From contig UQCW01000023.1 of NCBI GenBank assembly GCA_900539625.1, forward strand, positions 1 to 38,594: a stretch of DNA of 38,594 nucleotides. The letters run 5' to 3'. Below, in pieces: positions 31,760-38,594 of this stretch (positions are counted from its first letter, which is position 1; each line of letters starts with the position of its first letter). Both the position numbers and the translations under genes were made by a program. The notes below the pieces were generated by a model. That model had not been told where the DNA came from. It ran no database searches and was given only the letters and a program-made list of their open reading frames with translations. Origin of the DNA: an uncultured Prevotella sp. (GTDB taxonomy: Bacteria > Bacteroidota > Bacteroidia > Bacteroidales > Bacteroidaceae).

Positions 31760-31767
31760 CAAAGGTA
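31760..31767 (-). promoter_or_regulatory. Candidate -7 box of mmd operon
   Basis: The minus strand reads TACCTTTG, a perfect TAnnTTTG match, 89 bp before the mmdA start. No -33 TTTG was found at 19-21 bp. Confidence 0.45.
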
Positions 31768-31855
31768 GTAAAAAAATCGCACACACCACCCCTTACGTGC
31801 GCAAGAAGTGAACCTCCTTTTTATTTTTATAAGGTGGCCATAAGAACTTTGCAGG

Positions 31856-31897
31856 TAAGCAGGTCTGCAATCTAAAATAATTTTGAACGCCTGCTTA
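31856..31897. repeat. Short inverted-repeat copy between mmdA and AI-2E gene
   Basis: TAAGCAGG (from 31856) faces a well-kept right arm (31874-31897) that reads, on the minus strand, TAAGCAGGCGTTCAAAATTA and on. The left arm is decayed. It lies 34 bp past the permease stop. Confidence 0.65.
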
Positions 31898-31930
31898 TAT
31901 CAAGACTTTGCAAGCAATCTGTCTCTTCTC

Positions 31931-33028
31931 CTACGGGGTTTCGCCGCAGGGAAGGTCGGAATCTGGCTCTTTCACCACATAGCGCTTATAATAGGCCATT
32001 GCCAAAGCGGTAATTGGTAGCGCCACTATCAAACCGCCGATGCCGCCGACAAAGGCGCCGACGGAGAGGGCAAGGAGAATGATGGCGGGCGAGAGGCCCA
32101 TGATGCGGCCCATGATGCGCGGCGTAACGATGACGTCTTGAATGATTTGCACAACGAGGTAAACGGCGAGGGCTCCGCCGATGAGCAACCAGAAGTTCTG
32201 CCCGGTCTCAGCGGTGCGCAACAGGGCCAATACGGCGCAAGGCAGGATACCGGCCACCTGCAAGTAAGGCACGAAACTGATGATGCCGATGAAGCAGCCC
32301 AAAGCGATGGGCATGGGGAAACCCACGAGGAAGAAACCCAACGTGAAAAGCACGCAGTTGCTCAAAGCAATGAGTAGCTGGCCGCGGAAATAGCCGCAGA
32401 GATAGAAGGTCACGTCGTTAAAAAACTGCCGCGCAAAGGGGCGGTAGCGGTGCGGAACGAACGTAATCCATATCTTGGCATAACGGTTGTAGTCGAGCAA
32501 CAGGAAGAAGAGGTAGAGCAAGCCGATGCAGGAGGAGACAAAGCTGACCACGAGACCGGCTGTCGACATCAGAAGGTTCCAAAGGCGCGGAAAGGCAGTT
32601 TTCAACACGGCGCGGAAGTCGTCTGACTCCACAAACGACATGAGATTGGTGCTCCGAGCGCCCTCCTTGAAGAAATTGCGCACAACGTACGATACCGACT
32701 CATTGTCGGCCTCAGACTCAAAATAATGGCGCAACACCACACTGAGATGGCCACACTCGTCGAATATGGGCGGGATGCAGAGCCACAAGACACCCACAAT
32801 GCCGCCGATGGCCAGCACCAATGTCAGCAACACGCTCACCACGCGGAAGCGCAAACGACAGGTGTGCTGGAAGAAATCGCAAACGGGATTGAGCAAATAA
32901 GCGGCCACGCCTGCCACCAAGAAGGGGATGAGCACCGGACTCAAATAGCTGAAGCATCCGTAGGCGGCGAAGAGCACGGCAACAAATACAAGTCCTCGCG
33001 CAAAGCGGTCGAAAGTAATCGGTTTCAC
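31931..33028 (-). CDS. AI-2E family transporter (PF01594)
   Basis: This 365-residue membrane protein has about eight hydrophobic segments. The long soluble part in the middle (about residues 90-155) and the paired C-terminal blocks PMPIALGCFIGIISFVPYLQ (about 238-257) and IMGRIMGLSPAIILLALSVG (about 304-323) are typical of the AI-2E permease superfamily. Members include TqsA and sodium/proton antiporters, so the substrate cannot be assigned. It is monocistronic with its own promoter and faces rsmI divergently. The C-terminus ends in a short soluble tail with two cysteine-proline pairs. Confidence 0.9.
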   Translation of the reverse strand: MKPITFDRFARGLVFVAVLFAAYGCFSYLSPVLIPFLVAGVAAYLLNPVCDFFQHTCRLRFRVVSVLLTLVLAIGGIVGVLWLCIPPIFDECGHLSVVLRHYFESEADNESVSYVVRNFFKEGARSTNLMSFVESDDFRAVLKTAFPRLWNLLMSTAGLVVSFVSSCIGLLYLFFLLLDYNRYAKIWITFVPHRYRPFARQFFNDVTFYLCGYFRGQLLIALSNCVLFTLGFFLVGFPMPIALGCFIGIISFVPYLQVAGILPCAVLALLRTAETGQNFWLLIGGALAVYLVVQIIQDVIVTPRIMGRIMGLSPAIILLALSVGAFVGGIGGLIVALPITALAMAYYKRYVVKEPDSDLPCGETP

Positions 33029-33135
33029 AATGATGTATCTTTTTAATAAGGAAAGATTCTAAGTAACTCGAAGAGATTCTAATGCACTCCGACAAGGCTG
33101 TCGCATGGCGGGCAATGCCGTAAAAAACACGAGTG

Positions 33136-33167
33136 TAAAGGTAGTGCAAGCCTCAGAGAGCGCCAAA
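33136..33167 (-). promoter_or_regulatory. Promoter of AI-2E family gene
   Basis: Minus strand TTTG (33164-33167), 20 bp, TACCTTTA (33136-33143; one mismatch in the -7 box). The leader would be about 100 nt. Confidence 0.5.
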
Positions 33168-33202
33168 TAAAATCAAAACTATTTTAAAAAAAGGGCGGTT
33201 TA

Positions 33203-33234
33203 TTTGCTCCCTGCCTGAGTTTTCTATATATTTG
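33203..33234 (+). promoter_or_regulatory. Promoter of rsmI, suggesting a leaderless mRNA
   Basis: TTTG (33203-33206), 20 bp, TATATTTG (33227-33234) fits the Bacteroidetes consensus. The ATG begins only 5 bp after the -7 box (33239), where transcription itself should start. Confidence 0.6.
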
Positions 33235-33238
33235 CAAC

Positions 33239-33991
33239 ATGGGAAAGCTCTATTTAGTGCCAACGCCTGTTGGAAACTTGGAGGACATCACGCTCCGGGC
33301 CTTGAAAGTTTTGAAGGAGGCCGACCTTATTTTGGCTGAGGACACCCGCACGTCGGGCATCCTCTTAGCGCATTTTGAGATAAAGAACCGGCTGTGTTCA
33401 CACCATAAATTCAACGAACATCAAACGGCCGATGCCTTTGCCGCCCGCATGGCGGCAGGCGAAGTGATGGCACTCATTTCCGACGCCGGGACACCCGGCA
33501 TCTCCGACCCTGGCTTTATGCTTGTCAGAGCCTGCGTGGCACGCGGCGTGGAGGTGCAATGCCTGCCAGGCGCAACGGCTTTCGTACCAGCCTTGGTGGC
33601 TTCTGGCCTGCCCTGCGAACGCTTCACGTTTGAGGGCTTTCTGCCCCAAAAGAAAGGCAGAGCCACGCGCCTGGAGAGCCTACAAACAGAAGAGCGCACC
33701 ATGATTTTCTATGAATCGCCCTACCGTGTGGTGAAAACCCTGACGCAATTTGTCGAGACTTTCGGAGCGGAGCGCCGCATGTCGGCCTGCCGTGAAATCT
33801 CCAAGTTGCACGAGGAAAGCGTTAGAGGCACCATTGCCGAAGTGCTCCACCATTTTGAGGAAAACGCCCCGCGCGGTGAATTTGTCCTCGTTGTTGAAGG
33901 CGCAGAAACGGCCAAACAGTCGGCACGCAAGGCACGCCGCGAACGCGCACGGAAAGACAGCGAAGAAGAAGATTCCACAACTGATTTCTAA
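33239..33991 (+). CDS. rsmI: 16S rRNA (cytidine-1402-2'-O)-methyltransferase
   Basis: This 250-residue SAM-dependent methyltransferase 2'-O-methylates C1402 in the decoding centre of 16S rRNA. It shows the tetrapyrrole-methylase-like series LVPTPVGNLEDITLRALKVL (about residues 5-24), LAEDTRTSG (about 32-40), ALISDAGTPGISDPG (about 78-92), CLPGATAFVPALVASGLP and FEGFLPQKKGRA. The C-terminal 25 residues are highly charged (ARKARRERARKDSEEED), a basic-acidic extension beyond the usual domain. Start and promoter spacing imply a leaderless message. Confidence 0.96.
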   Translation: MGKLYLVPTPVGNLEDITLRALKVLKEADLILAEDTRTSGILLAHFEIKNRLCSHHKFNEHQTADAFAARMAAGEVMALISDAGTPGISDPGFMLVRACVARGVEVQCLPGATAFVPALVASGLPCERFTFEGFLPQKKGRATRLESLQTEERTMIFYESPYRVVKTLTQFVETFGAERRMSACREISKLHEESVRGTIAEVLHHFEENAPRGEFVLVVEGAETAKQSARKARRERARKDSEEEDSTTDF

Positions 33992-34208
33992 TAACGACAT
34001 AACATACCAGAAAACTCTTTTGCCGGCCACACATATCTTACTAAAGACGCATGCCCTTCGCATGCTGGTACATGCCTTTTCTGTGTAGGCACATTCCTAA
34101 GTACAGATGTACATTCCTATTAATAACGGGTAACTTCCACGCCACGCGCGTGACCATACCATTTGGAAGACCGGCAAACTGCTTTTCAACTAAAATACCA
34201 TTAGCACA

Positions 34209-35081
34209 ATGACTAAGAGATTCACCATTCTTGCACTGGTTGCCGCAGCACTGACATTCGGCGGTTGCCAGTCGAAACGAGAGAAGGAAAATACAACCGA
34301 CCGCTCACAGGAAGTCATCGACTCCCTGCAACGGGTGTTGGCACAAAGCAATTCGGAGTCGGAAGACTTGGCAAAGACCATCCAGCAAATTCGCGAGGGC
34401 TTCCGCCAAATCAACGAAGCTGAAGGCCGCGTGACGCAAGAAAACGCCGAAACGCCCAACCAGCAAGTCATCGTTGAAAACATGGCATTCATCCAACAGA
34501 CGTTGCGCCTCAACCGCGCCCGCATCGCCGACCTCCAGCAGCAGCTGAGAAACGCGAGCCAAACGAGCAAGGAAACGAAAAGCGCCTACGAAGCTATGGT
34601 GGAAGAGTTCAACCGCCAGCTCGAAAGCAAGAGCCGCGAAATTGAAGAGTTGCGCAAGCAACTGGCTGAGAAAGACATCAAGATTGCAGAGCAGAGCGAA
34701 CAGATTGACCAGCTGAGCGACAACGTGGAAGACCTCACGACGAAAAACGAGGAGAAGGAACGCACCGTGGTGCGCCAAGACCAGCAGTTGCACACGGCAT
34801 GGTACGTGTTTGGCACGAAGAAGGAACTTCGCGAGCAACACATTCTCGAAAGAGGCGACGTGATGCGCTCATCGAACTTCAACAAGGAATATTTCACGAA
34901 GATCGACATCCGCGTCACGCAGAAAATTCCTCTCTATTCTAAGAAAGCAACATTGCTCACAAGCCACCCCGCCGGTTCTTACACGCTTGACAAAGACGCG
35001 CAGGAGAACTACACGCTACGCATCACCAACCCCGATGCTTTCTGGAGCGTGAGCCGTTACTTGGTCATCCTCGTAAGATAA
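34209..35081 (+). CDS. Coiled-coil surface lipoprotein (Cbp1-like adhesin family)
   Basis: This 290-residue lipoprotein has a signal ending FGGC (lipid Cys20). A long coiled coil (about residues 35-195, rich in Glu, Gln and Lys, with LQQQLRNASQ and IEELRKQLAEKDIKIAEQSE) is followed by a compact C-terminal domain (about 198-290). That domain contains LHTAWYVFGTKKELREQHIL, YFTKIDIRVTQKIPLYSKKA and LLTSHPAGSY. The combination matches Bacteroidetes proteins annotated as Cbp1-family collagen-binding glycoprotein adhesins (from memory). Binding activity is not shown by the sequence. The glycine-zipper lipoprotein gene follows after 16 bp, suggesting one operon. Confidence 0.78.
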   Translation: MTKRFTILALVAAALTFGGCQSKREKENTTDRSQEVIDSLQRVLAQSNSESEDLAKTIQQIREGFRQINEAEGRVTQENAETPNQQVIVENMAFIQQTLRLNRARIADLQQQLRNASQTSKETKSAYEAMVEEFNRQLESKSREIEELRKQLAEKDIKIAEQSEQIDQLSDNVEDLTTKNEEKERTVVRQDQQLHTAWYVFGTKKELREQHILERGDVMRSSNFNKEYFTKIDIRVTQKIPLYSKKATLLTSHPAGSYTLDKDAQENYTLRITNPDAFWSVSRYLVILVR

Positions 35082-35097
35082 TCCCTCCTAAACAAAG

Positions 35098-35751
35098 ATG
35101 AAGCACTCCCTCATCATCACTTTGTGCCTGCTCCTCACGCTGTCGGGCTGCAACTATTCGCAGTTCTCCGCCGTTGCCACAGGAAGCGGCATGGGCGGCA
35201 TGCTGGGCTCCAGCATCGGCGGCATCATCGGCGGCCCGCGCGGCTCTGACGTCGGCAGCCTCATCGGCATGGTGGCTGGAGGAGCTGCAGGCGCAGCCAT
35301 CACAGGGCAGGCCAGTTCCAAATACGGAAACGAAGAACCCGTCGACGTCCAAGGATATTACAACGACTACCAGTCGCACCGCTCTTCACGCGCCACGGCC
35401 TGCCTCTCGCAATGGTCTTACCTGGAAGTCACCAACGTGCGACTCATCGACCCCAACCACAATCAGCGGCTGGACCCCAACGAGCATGTCTGTGTCACGA
35501 TGGACATCTACAACCGCAGCGACAACATGATGTACGACATCGCGCCCATCATCACCTGCGACAACCGCCGCGTCGTCATCTCGCCAACAGCCATTGTCAG
35601 CGAACTGGCCCCAGAGAAGGGCTTCCGCTACAAGGTGGAAATCATCGCCCCCTCAAAACTGAAGAGCGACCTCGTCACCTTCACGGTGCAATTTGGCGAC
35701 AAGCGACAACGCGTAACGCTCAAGACTTTCTCTCTGAGAACAAATAGGTAA
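35098..35751 (+). CDS. Glycine-zipper lipoprotein
   Basis: This 217-residue protein has a lipobox (LSGC, Cys18). A Gly/Ser/Ala-rich glycine-zipper stretch follows (about residues 29-72, GMGGMLGSSIGGIIGGPRGS, GMVAGGAAGAAITG), then a beta-rich C-terminal domain (about 105-215, EVTNVRLIDPNHNQRLDPNE). Glycine-zipper lipoproteins insert in or line the outer membrane (family knowledge). The second domain resembles extracellular beta-sandwiches but matches no named family here. It shares an operon with the coiled-coil lipoprotein. Its TAA stop begins a TAAGCAGG repeat arm. Confidence 0.78.
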   Translation: MKHSLIITLCLLLTLSGCNYSQFSAVATGSGMGGMLGSSIGGIIGGPRGSDVGSLIGMVAGGAAGAAITGQASSKYGNEEPVDVQGYYNDYQSHRSSRATACLSQWSYLEVTNVRLIDPNHNQRLDPNEHVCVTMDIYNRSDNMMYDIAPIITCDNRRVVISPTAIVSELAPEKGFRYKVEIIAPSKLKSDLVTFTVQFGDKRQRVTLKTFSLRTNR

Positions 35752-35766
35752 GCAGGAGGGCAGAAA
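35749..35766 (+). repeat. Lone repeat arm overlapping a stop codon
   Basis: TAAGCAGGAGGGCAGAAA resembles TAAGTAGGTGGTCAGAAT. The initial TAA is the stop of the glycine-zipper gene. No partner arm was found. Confidence 0.4.
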
Positions 35767-35839
35767 CACCACTCACGCTCGCCCCCACTACTAAGATACA
35801 CCACGAAACGATTCTTTTATCGCTATCATAAGAAGCCAT

Positions 35840-35885
35840 AAAAGACCGCGCGACTCTGCGCCATGCCGGAGTTGCGCGGTCTTTT
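35840..35885 (+). terminator. Terminator of the lipoprotein operon
   Basis: AAAAGACCGCGC (35840-35851) pairs with 35874-35885, extended inward by GACTC/GAGTT (one G-U pair), followed by a T-run. It lies 88 bp after the glycine-zipper stop. Confidence 0.87.
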
Positions 35886-36044
35886 TATGGAAAAGAAAAA
35901 CATGCTGGCAGTAAAGTCTGTTCTTCCTGCCAAAACGTCCAGCGGCAGCATCTCCCAACACACAACGCCCGCCAACTCCACAGACAGACGTTACCAACCT
36001 CCAGCGCCAGCCGCTCCTCCAAACACCATCCAACACAACAGCTT

Positions 36045-37382
36045 ATGTCTAAACTACTCCCCCACTACAAAGCCACCCTTCGCCTGGGCATTCCCATTGC
36101 CATCGGACAAATCGGCGTCATCATCATGGGATTTGCCGACACGATGATGGTGGGCCGTTACGCCACGGAAGCCCTCGCTTCGGCGTCGTTTGTCAACAGC
36201 GTGTTCAACCTCATTTCCTTTCTGATCATGGGATACAGCTACGGCCTCACGCCGCTCGTCAGCGCCCATTGCGGCCGCGGCGAGAAACACGAAGCTGGCG
36301 GCCTGCTCAAGCAGGCGCTCATGGCCAACGGACTTTTCACGCTTGTCCTGCTCACCATCATGACCGTGCTATATTTCTATGTCGACCGCATGGGCCAGCC
36401 GCCGCAACTCCTGCCCCACATCCGCCCCTACTACATCGTCATCGGCACCTCCATGATCTTCGTGGCCCTCTTCAATGCCGTGCGCCAATTCACCGATGGC
36501 ACGAGCGACACCGCCACCGGCATGTGGATTCTCCTAACGGGCAACGCGCTCAACATCATCGGCAACGTCCTGCTCATCTACGGCGTCGGCCCGTTCCCCG
36601 AACTCGGTTTGCTCGGTGCCGGCCTCTCCACGCTTTTCTCGCGCATATACATGGCATTAGCCATCGTTGCCGTCGTGGCCTTCCGCAAGCGCTATACCGC
36701 CTACCGCACTGGTTTCAACGCCACCCCGCTATCGTGGCGTGCCACACGCTTTGTCAACACCAAATCACTCCCCATCGGTTTGCAGATGGGCATGGAGAGC
36801 GGTGCTTTCACCTTCAGCTGCATCATGGCAGGCTGGATTGACGCCCCGTCGCTGGCCGCCTTCCAGGTGATGCTCACCATCGGAACGCTCGGTTTCCTCT
36901 TCTACTACAGCTTCGGCTCGGGAATGAGCATCCGCGTGGCCACCTTTGTCGGGTTGAACGACTGGCACCAAGTGCGCCTCGCCACGCGTGCCGGACAGCA
37001 CATCCTCTGCGCCATGGCCACACTCTCCTCGCTGACCTTCCTCATCCTCGGCCCCACGTTCATCCACTTCTTCACCCACGACCCCACAGTTGTCGGCATC
37101 GCCGTTTCGCTCATCGTGCCGCTCATCATCTATCAGTTTGGCGACGCGATGCAGATTTGCTACGCCAACGCCCTCCGCGGCACGTCGCAGGTGATGTCAA
37201 TGATGTGGATTGCCTTCGTGAGCTACATCGTGGTCAACATCCCAGCAGGATTTTTCCTCGGATTCCCCTGCCATCTCAAGACAACGGGCATCTTCCTGGC
37301 CATCTCCCTCGGCCTCTTCACCGCCGCCCCACTCTTTTACTGGCAATTCCAAAAGGTATTGAAGAAGCACCCGGCGGAATGA
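36045..37382 (+). CDS. MATE family efflux transporter (NorM/MdtK-like)
   Basis: This 445-residue membrane protein has about 12 hydrophobic segments, beginning MSKLLPHYKATLRLGIPIAI. GQIGVIIMGFADTMMVGRYA (about residues 21-40) is the standard NorM-type block, and PIGLQMGMESGAFTFSCIMA (about 246-265) is its second-half counterpart. The protein exports drugs or metabolites against Na+ or H+. It is only distantly similar to the MATE protein at 13715 and belongs to a different subgroup. No promoter box was recognised; the upstream 150 bp are CA-rich and featureless apart from the terminator. Confidence 0.93.
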   Translation: MSKLLPHYKATLRLGIPIAIGQIGVIIMGFADTMMVGRYATEALASASFVNSVFNLISFLIMGYSYGLTPLVSAHCGRGEKHEAGGLLKQALMANGLFTLVLLTIMTVLYFYVDRMGQPPQLLPHIRPYYIVIGTSMIFVALFNAVRQFTDGTSDTATGMWILLTGNALNIIGNVLLIYGVGPFPELGLLGAGLSTLFSRIYMALAIVAVVAFRKRYTAYRTGFNATPLSWRATRFVNTKSLPIGLQMGMESGAFTFSCIMAGWIDAPSLAAFQVMLTIGTLGFLFYYSFGSGMSIRVATFVGLNDWHQVRLATRAGQHILCAMATLSSLTFLILGPTFIHFFTHDPTVVGIAVSLIVPLIIYQFGDAMQICYANALRGTSQVMSMMWIAFVSYIVVNIPAGFFLGFPCHLKTTGIFLAISLGLFTAAPLFYWQFQKVLKKHPAE

Positions 37383-37839
37383 GGAGAACCTTATTAATGG
37401 TAAGTAGGTGGTAAAAAATATTGTTACGCGATGGCATAAAGCAACCAGTTCTGCAGGAAAGAAATGGAGAAGGGGCATGGCGTTCAAGATGGCAACATAA
37501 ACGGAGAGGATTTAACTGACAACCACAACGCCTTCTAAACAGCATATCATTGTAAATAGATTCTATCGCTTTCAAAAATCCATGCCCCCATTATAATGAA
37601 GTTCACTGTGTATATTTGCGTATTATAATAAGGGTTAAGCAGGTGTAAGGGGTGAGCACGGTACAACGAGTGAAGCGATGGCTAAGAGTGCAATCACCGC
37701 AATAAAACCAATGATTTTATGTTCTTTTCATAGAAAGGGTTTGTGCGATAGTGGTTTAAAGGCTAAAAGAACCACCTTTGCATGCTATAAAACAATACGT
37801 TTAAGGACACAATTTGTGATTTTGAAGATAGATATAAAT
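37383..37839. other. Intergenic region before the ORF6N gene
   Basis: It contains lone repeat arms TAAGTAGGTGGTAAAAAATA (37401-37420) and TTAAGCAGGTGTAAGG (from 37635), and a TATATTTG -7-like box (37611-37618) without a matching -33. Base composition becomes more AT-rich from here on. No gene or paired element was found. Confidence 0.5.
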
Positions 37840-38594
37840 ATGGCAAATATAACAGACAAGAGCGAGAACAACCAGTTGGTTGTCATGGATAATATAGAGT
37901 CTCTAATAAAGGTAATTAGAGGGCAACAAGTTATGCTTGATCGTGACCTTGCCACACTTTATGGTGTTGAAACAAAGCGTCTTAACGAACAAGTAAAACG
38001 TAATATCAAACGATTCCCTGAGGATTTCATGTTTCAATTGACCAAGGAAGAATGTTTAAGGTCGCAAATTGCGACCTTAAACGAAGGACGTGGACAGCAC
38101 ATGAAATACAGACCTTATGTATTCACGGAAAACGGAGTTGCCATGCTTAGCAGCGTTTTGCGTTCTGATACTGCAATTGAGGTGAACATTCGCATTATGC
38201 GAGCTTTCACATCAATGCGGCACTTTCTTCTGAATAACGCCGAAGTGTTTCAACGTCTCTCAACCATGGAGTATCATCAATTAGAAATGCAACAACACTT
38301 ACAAGAGTCAGACAAGCGTATAGAAGAAGTGTTCCGCAGATTGGACGAGGGCAATGCAAAACCGAAACAGGGCGTGTTCTACAATGGACAAATTTATGAC
38401 GCATACACTTTCGTATCCGACTTGATTAAGTGTGCGAAGAGACGCATTGTCCTTATAACGCGAGTTCGAGATAATATTCTAAAAAGTAAAGAGCAGAAAA
38501 ACATCCAACCTACAAAGGGTGGCCATAAAATGGTCACCTGTCAAAATTATGTAAGTTTATTTTATTGCCAAATTACAAGTTGCCCGTCAGATGG
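37840..38594 (+). CDS. ORF6N-domain protein, open at window end
   Basis: The frame is open from ATG 37840 to the last base (251 codons seen). The ORF6N domain (about residues 18-125) shows IRGQQVMLDRDLATLYGVET, NIKRFPEDFMFQLTKEE and RPYVFTENGVAMLSSVLRSD. Such domains occur in phage antirepressor-like and mobile-element proteins and bind DNA (family knowledge). A helical segment (about 135-170) follows, then VFYNGQIYDAYTFVSDLIKC. Homologues usually continue RIVLIDN; here the sequence turns to TRVRDNILKSKEQ after residue 206, so the C-terminus may be disrupted. Codon use is more AT-rich than in the neighbours, suggesting acquisition by transfer. Confidence 0.8.
   Translation, partial: MANITDKSENNQLVVMDNIESLIKVIRGQQVMLDRDLATLYGVETKRLNEQVKRNIKRFPEDFMFQLTKEECLRSQIATLNEGRGQHMKYRPYVFTENGVAMLSSVLRSDTAIEVNIRIMRAFTSMRHFLLNNAEVFQRLSTMEYHQLEMQQHLQESDKRIEEVFRRLDEGNAKPKQGVFYNGQIYDAYTFVSDLIKCAKRRIVLITRVRDNILKSKEQKNIQPTKGGHKMVTCQNYVSLFYCQITSCPSD
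38054..38082. repeat. 29-bp perfect palindrome inside the ORF6N gene
   Basis: GTTTAAGGTCGCAA (38054-38067) is mirrored by 38069-38082 around one central base. It encodes the conserved CLRSQIATLNEG segment. It could be an operator for self-control, or a by-product of codon choice. Confidence 0.7.

Noticed and set aside
33100..33125. GCATGGCGGGCAATGC upstream of the AI-2E gene as a fourth copy of the hairpin core
   Set aside because: The flanks lack GGAG on the 5' side and TGAC on the 3' side, the stem has a mismatch, and no terminal arms surround it.
37611..37618. TATATTTG as promoter of the ORF6N gene
   Set aside because: It lies over 220 bp upstream and has no -33 partner, so it is mentioned only within the intergenic description.
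1..38594. CRISPR array, rRNA, tRNA, insertion sequence transposase
   Set aside because: No regularly spaced direct repeats with unique spacers, no rRNA or tRNA-like sequence, and no transposase frame were found.

Overview
The window looks like a chromosomal segment of a Bacteroidales bacterium, most likely Prevotellaceae. The support is: a DUF4492-cydA-cydB bd-oxidase operon, a type B L31 protein, meso-diaminopimelate dehydrogenase, secreted glycosidases ending in a VYDLQGR-type C-terminal domain, a Bacteroidetes-type coiled-coil lipoprotein, and repeated promoter matches to the Bacteroidetes pattern (-33 TTTG, -7 TAnnTTTG) with no clear Shine-Dalgarno sequences. No rRNA, tRNA, CRISPR array or transposase was seen. 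Species cannot be named from the sequence alone.

Layout. 1-3235: GC-rich edge, then the cytochrome bd operon on the minus strand. 3435-6968: large secreted GH95 fucosidase (minus). 7328-10908: rpmE2, then a GH109-type oxidoreductase-fold glycosidase and a secreted GHL10-type hydrolase (plus). 11041-16295: bifunctional thrA, then a MATE exporter, a cytidylate-kinase-like protein and a phosphoesterase. 16447-19241: DUF3467 (minus), a small Cys-containing protein, ddh and DUF805. 19892-23377: GH33 sialidase and a tiny secreted Lys/Cys-rich protein (minus). 23684-29028: AspT/YidE-type transporter, polysaccharide flippase, a secreted Arg/Gly-rich protein and a two-domain lipoprotein. 29355-33028: biotin-dependent decarboxylase/carboxylase genes and an AI-2E family permease (minus). 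33239-37382: rsmI, a pair of surface lipoproteins and a second MATE exporter. 37840 to the end: an ORF6N-domain gene running off the window.

Functional theme. GH95 (alpha-fucose), GH109 (alpha-GalNAc) and GH33 (sialic acid) together fit foraging on host mucin-type or blood-group glycans. The GH95 and GH33 proteins carry related beta-trefoil-like modules. No SusC/SusD pair lies in the window, so this is not a classical polysaccharide utilisation locus.

Most interesting structure. The intergenic DNA is seeded with a dispersed inverted-repeat family with arms close to TAAGTAGGTGTTCAGAATTA, or the related TAAGTAATGGTGAAAGAATA. Three full-length copies (7893-8084, 19710-19894, 29026-29217; 185-192 bp) share a strand-specific core. 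In each, an outer helix of unrelated sequence encloses a purine-rich strand ending GGAG, a hairpin with a CGGG loop, and a strand beginning TGAC. The hairpin stems differ between copies by compensatory changes, and the flanking strands could form tandem G.A pairs. In all three copies the spacer on the 3' side of the core is 24-30 nt longer than the 5' spacer. This looks like a structured, possibly REP-like or MITE-like, element family. Short arm-only copies also occur, one of them inside the inferred 5' leader of the sialidase mRNA.
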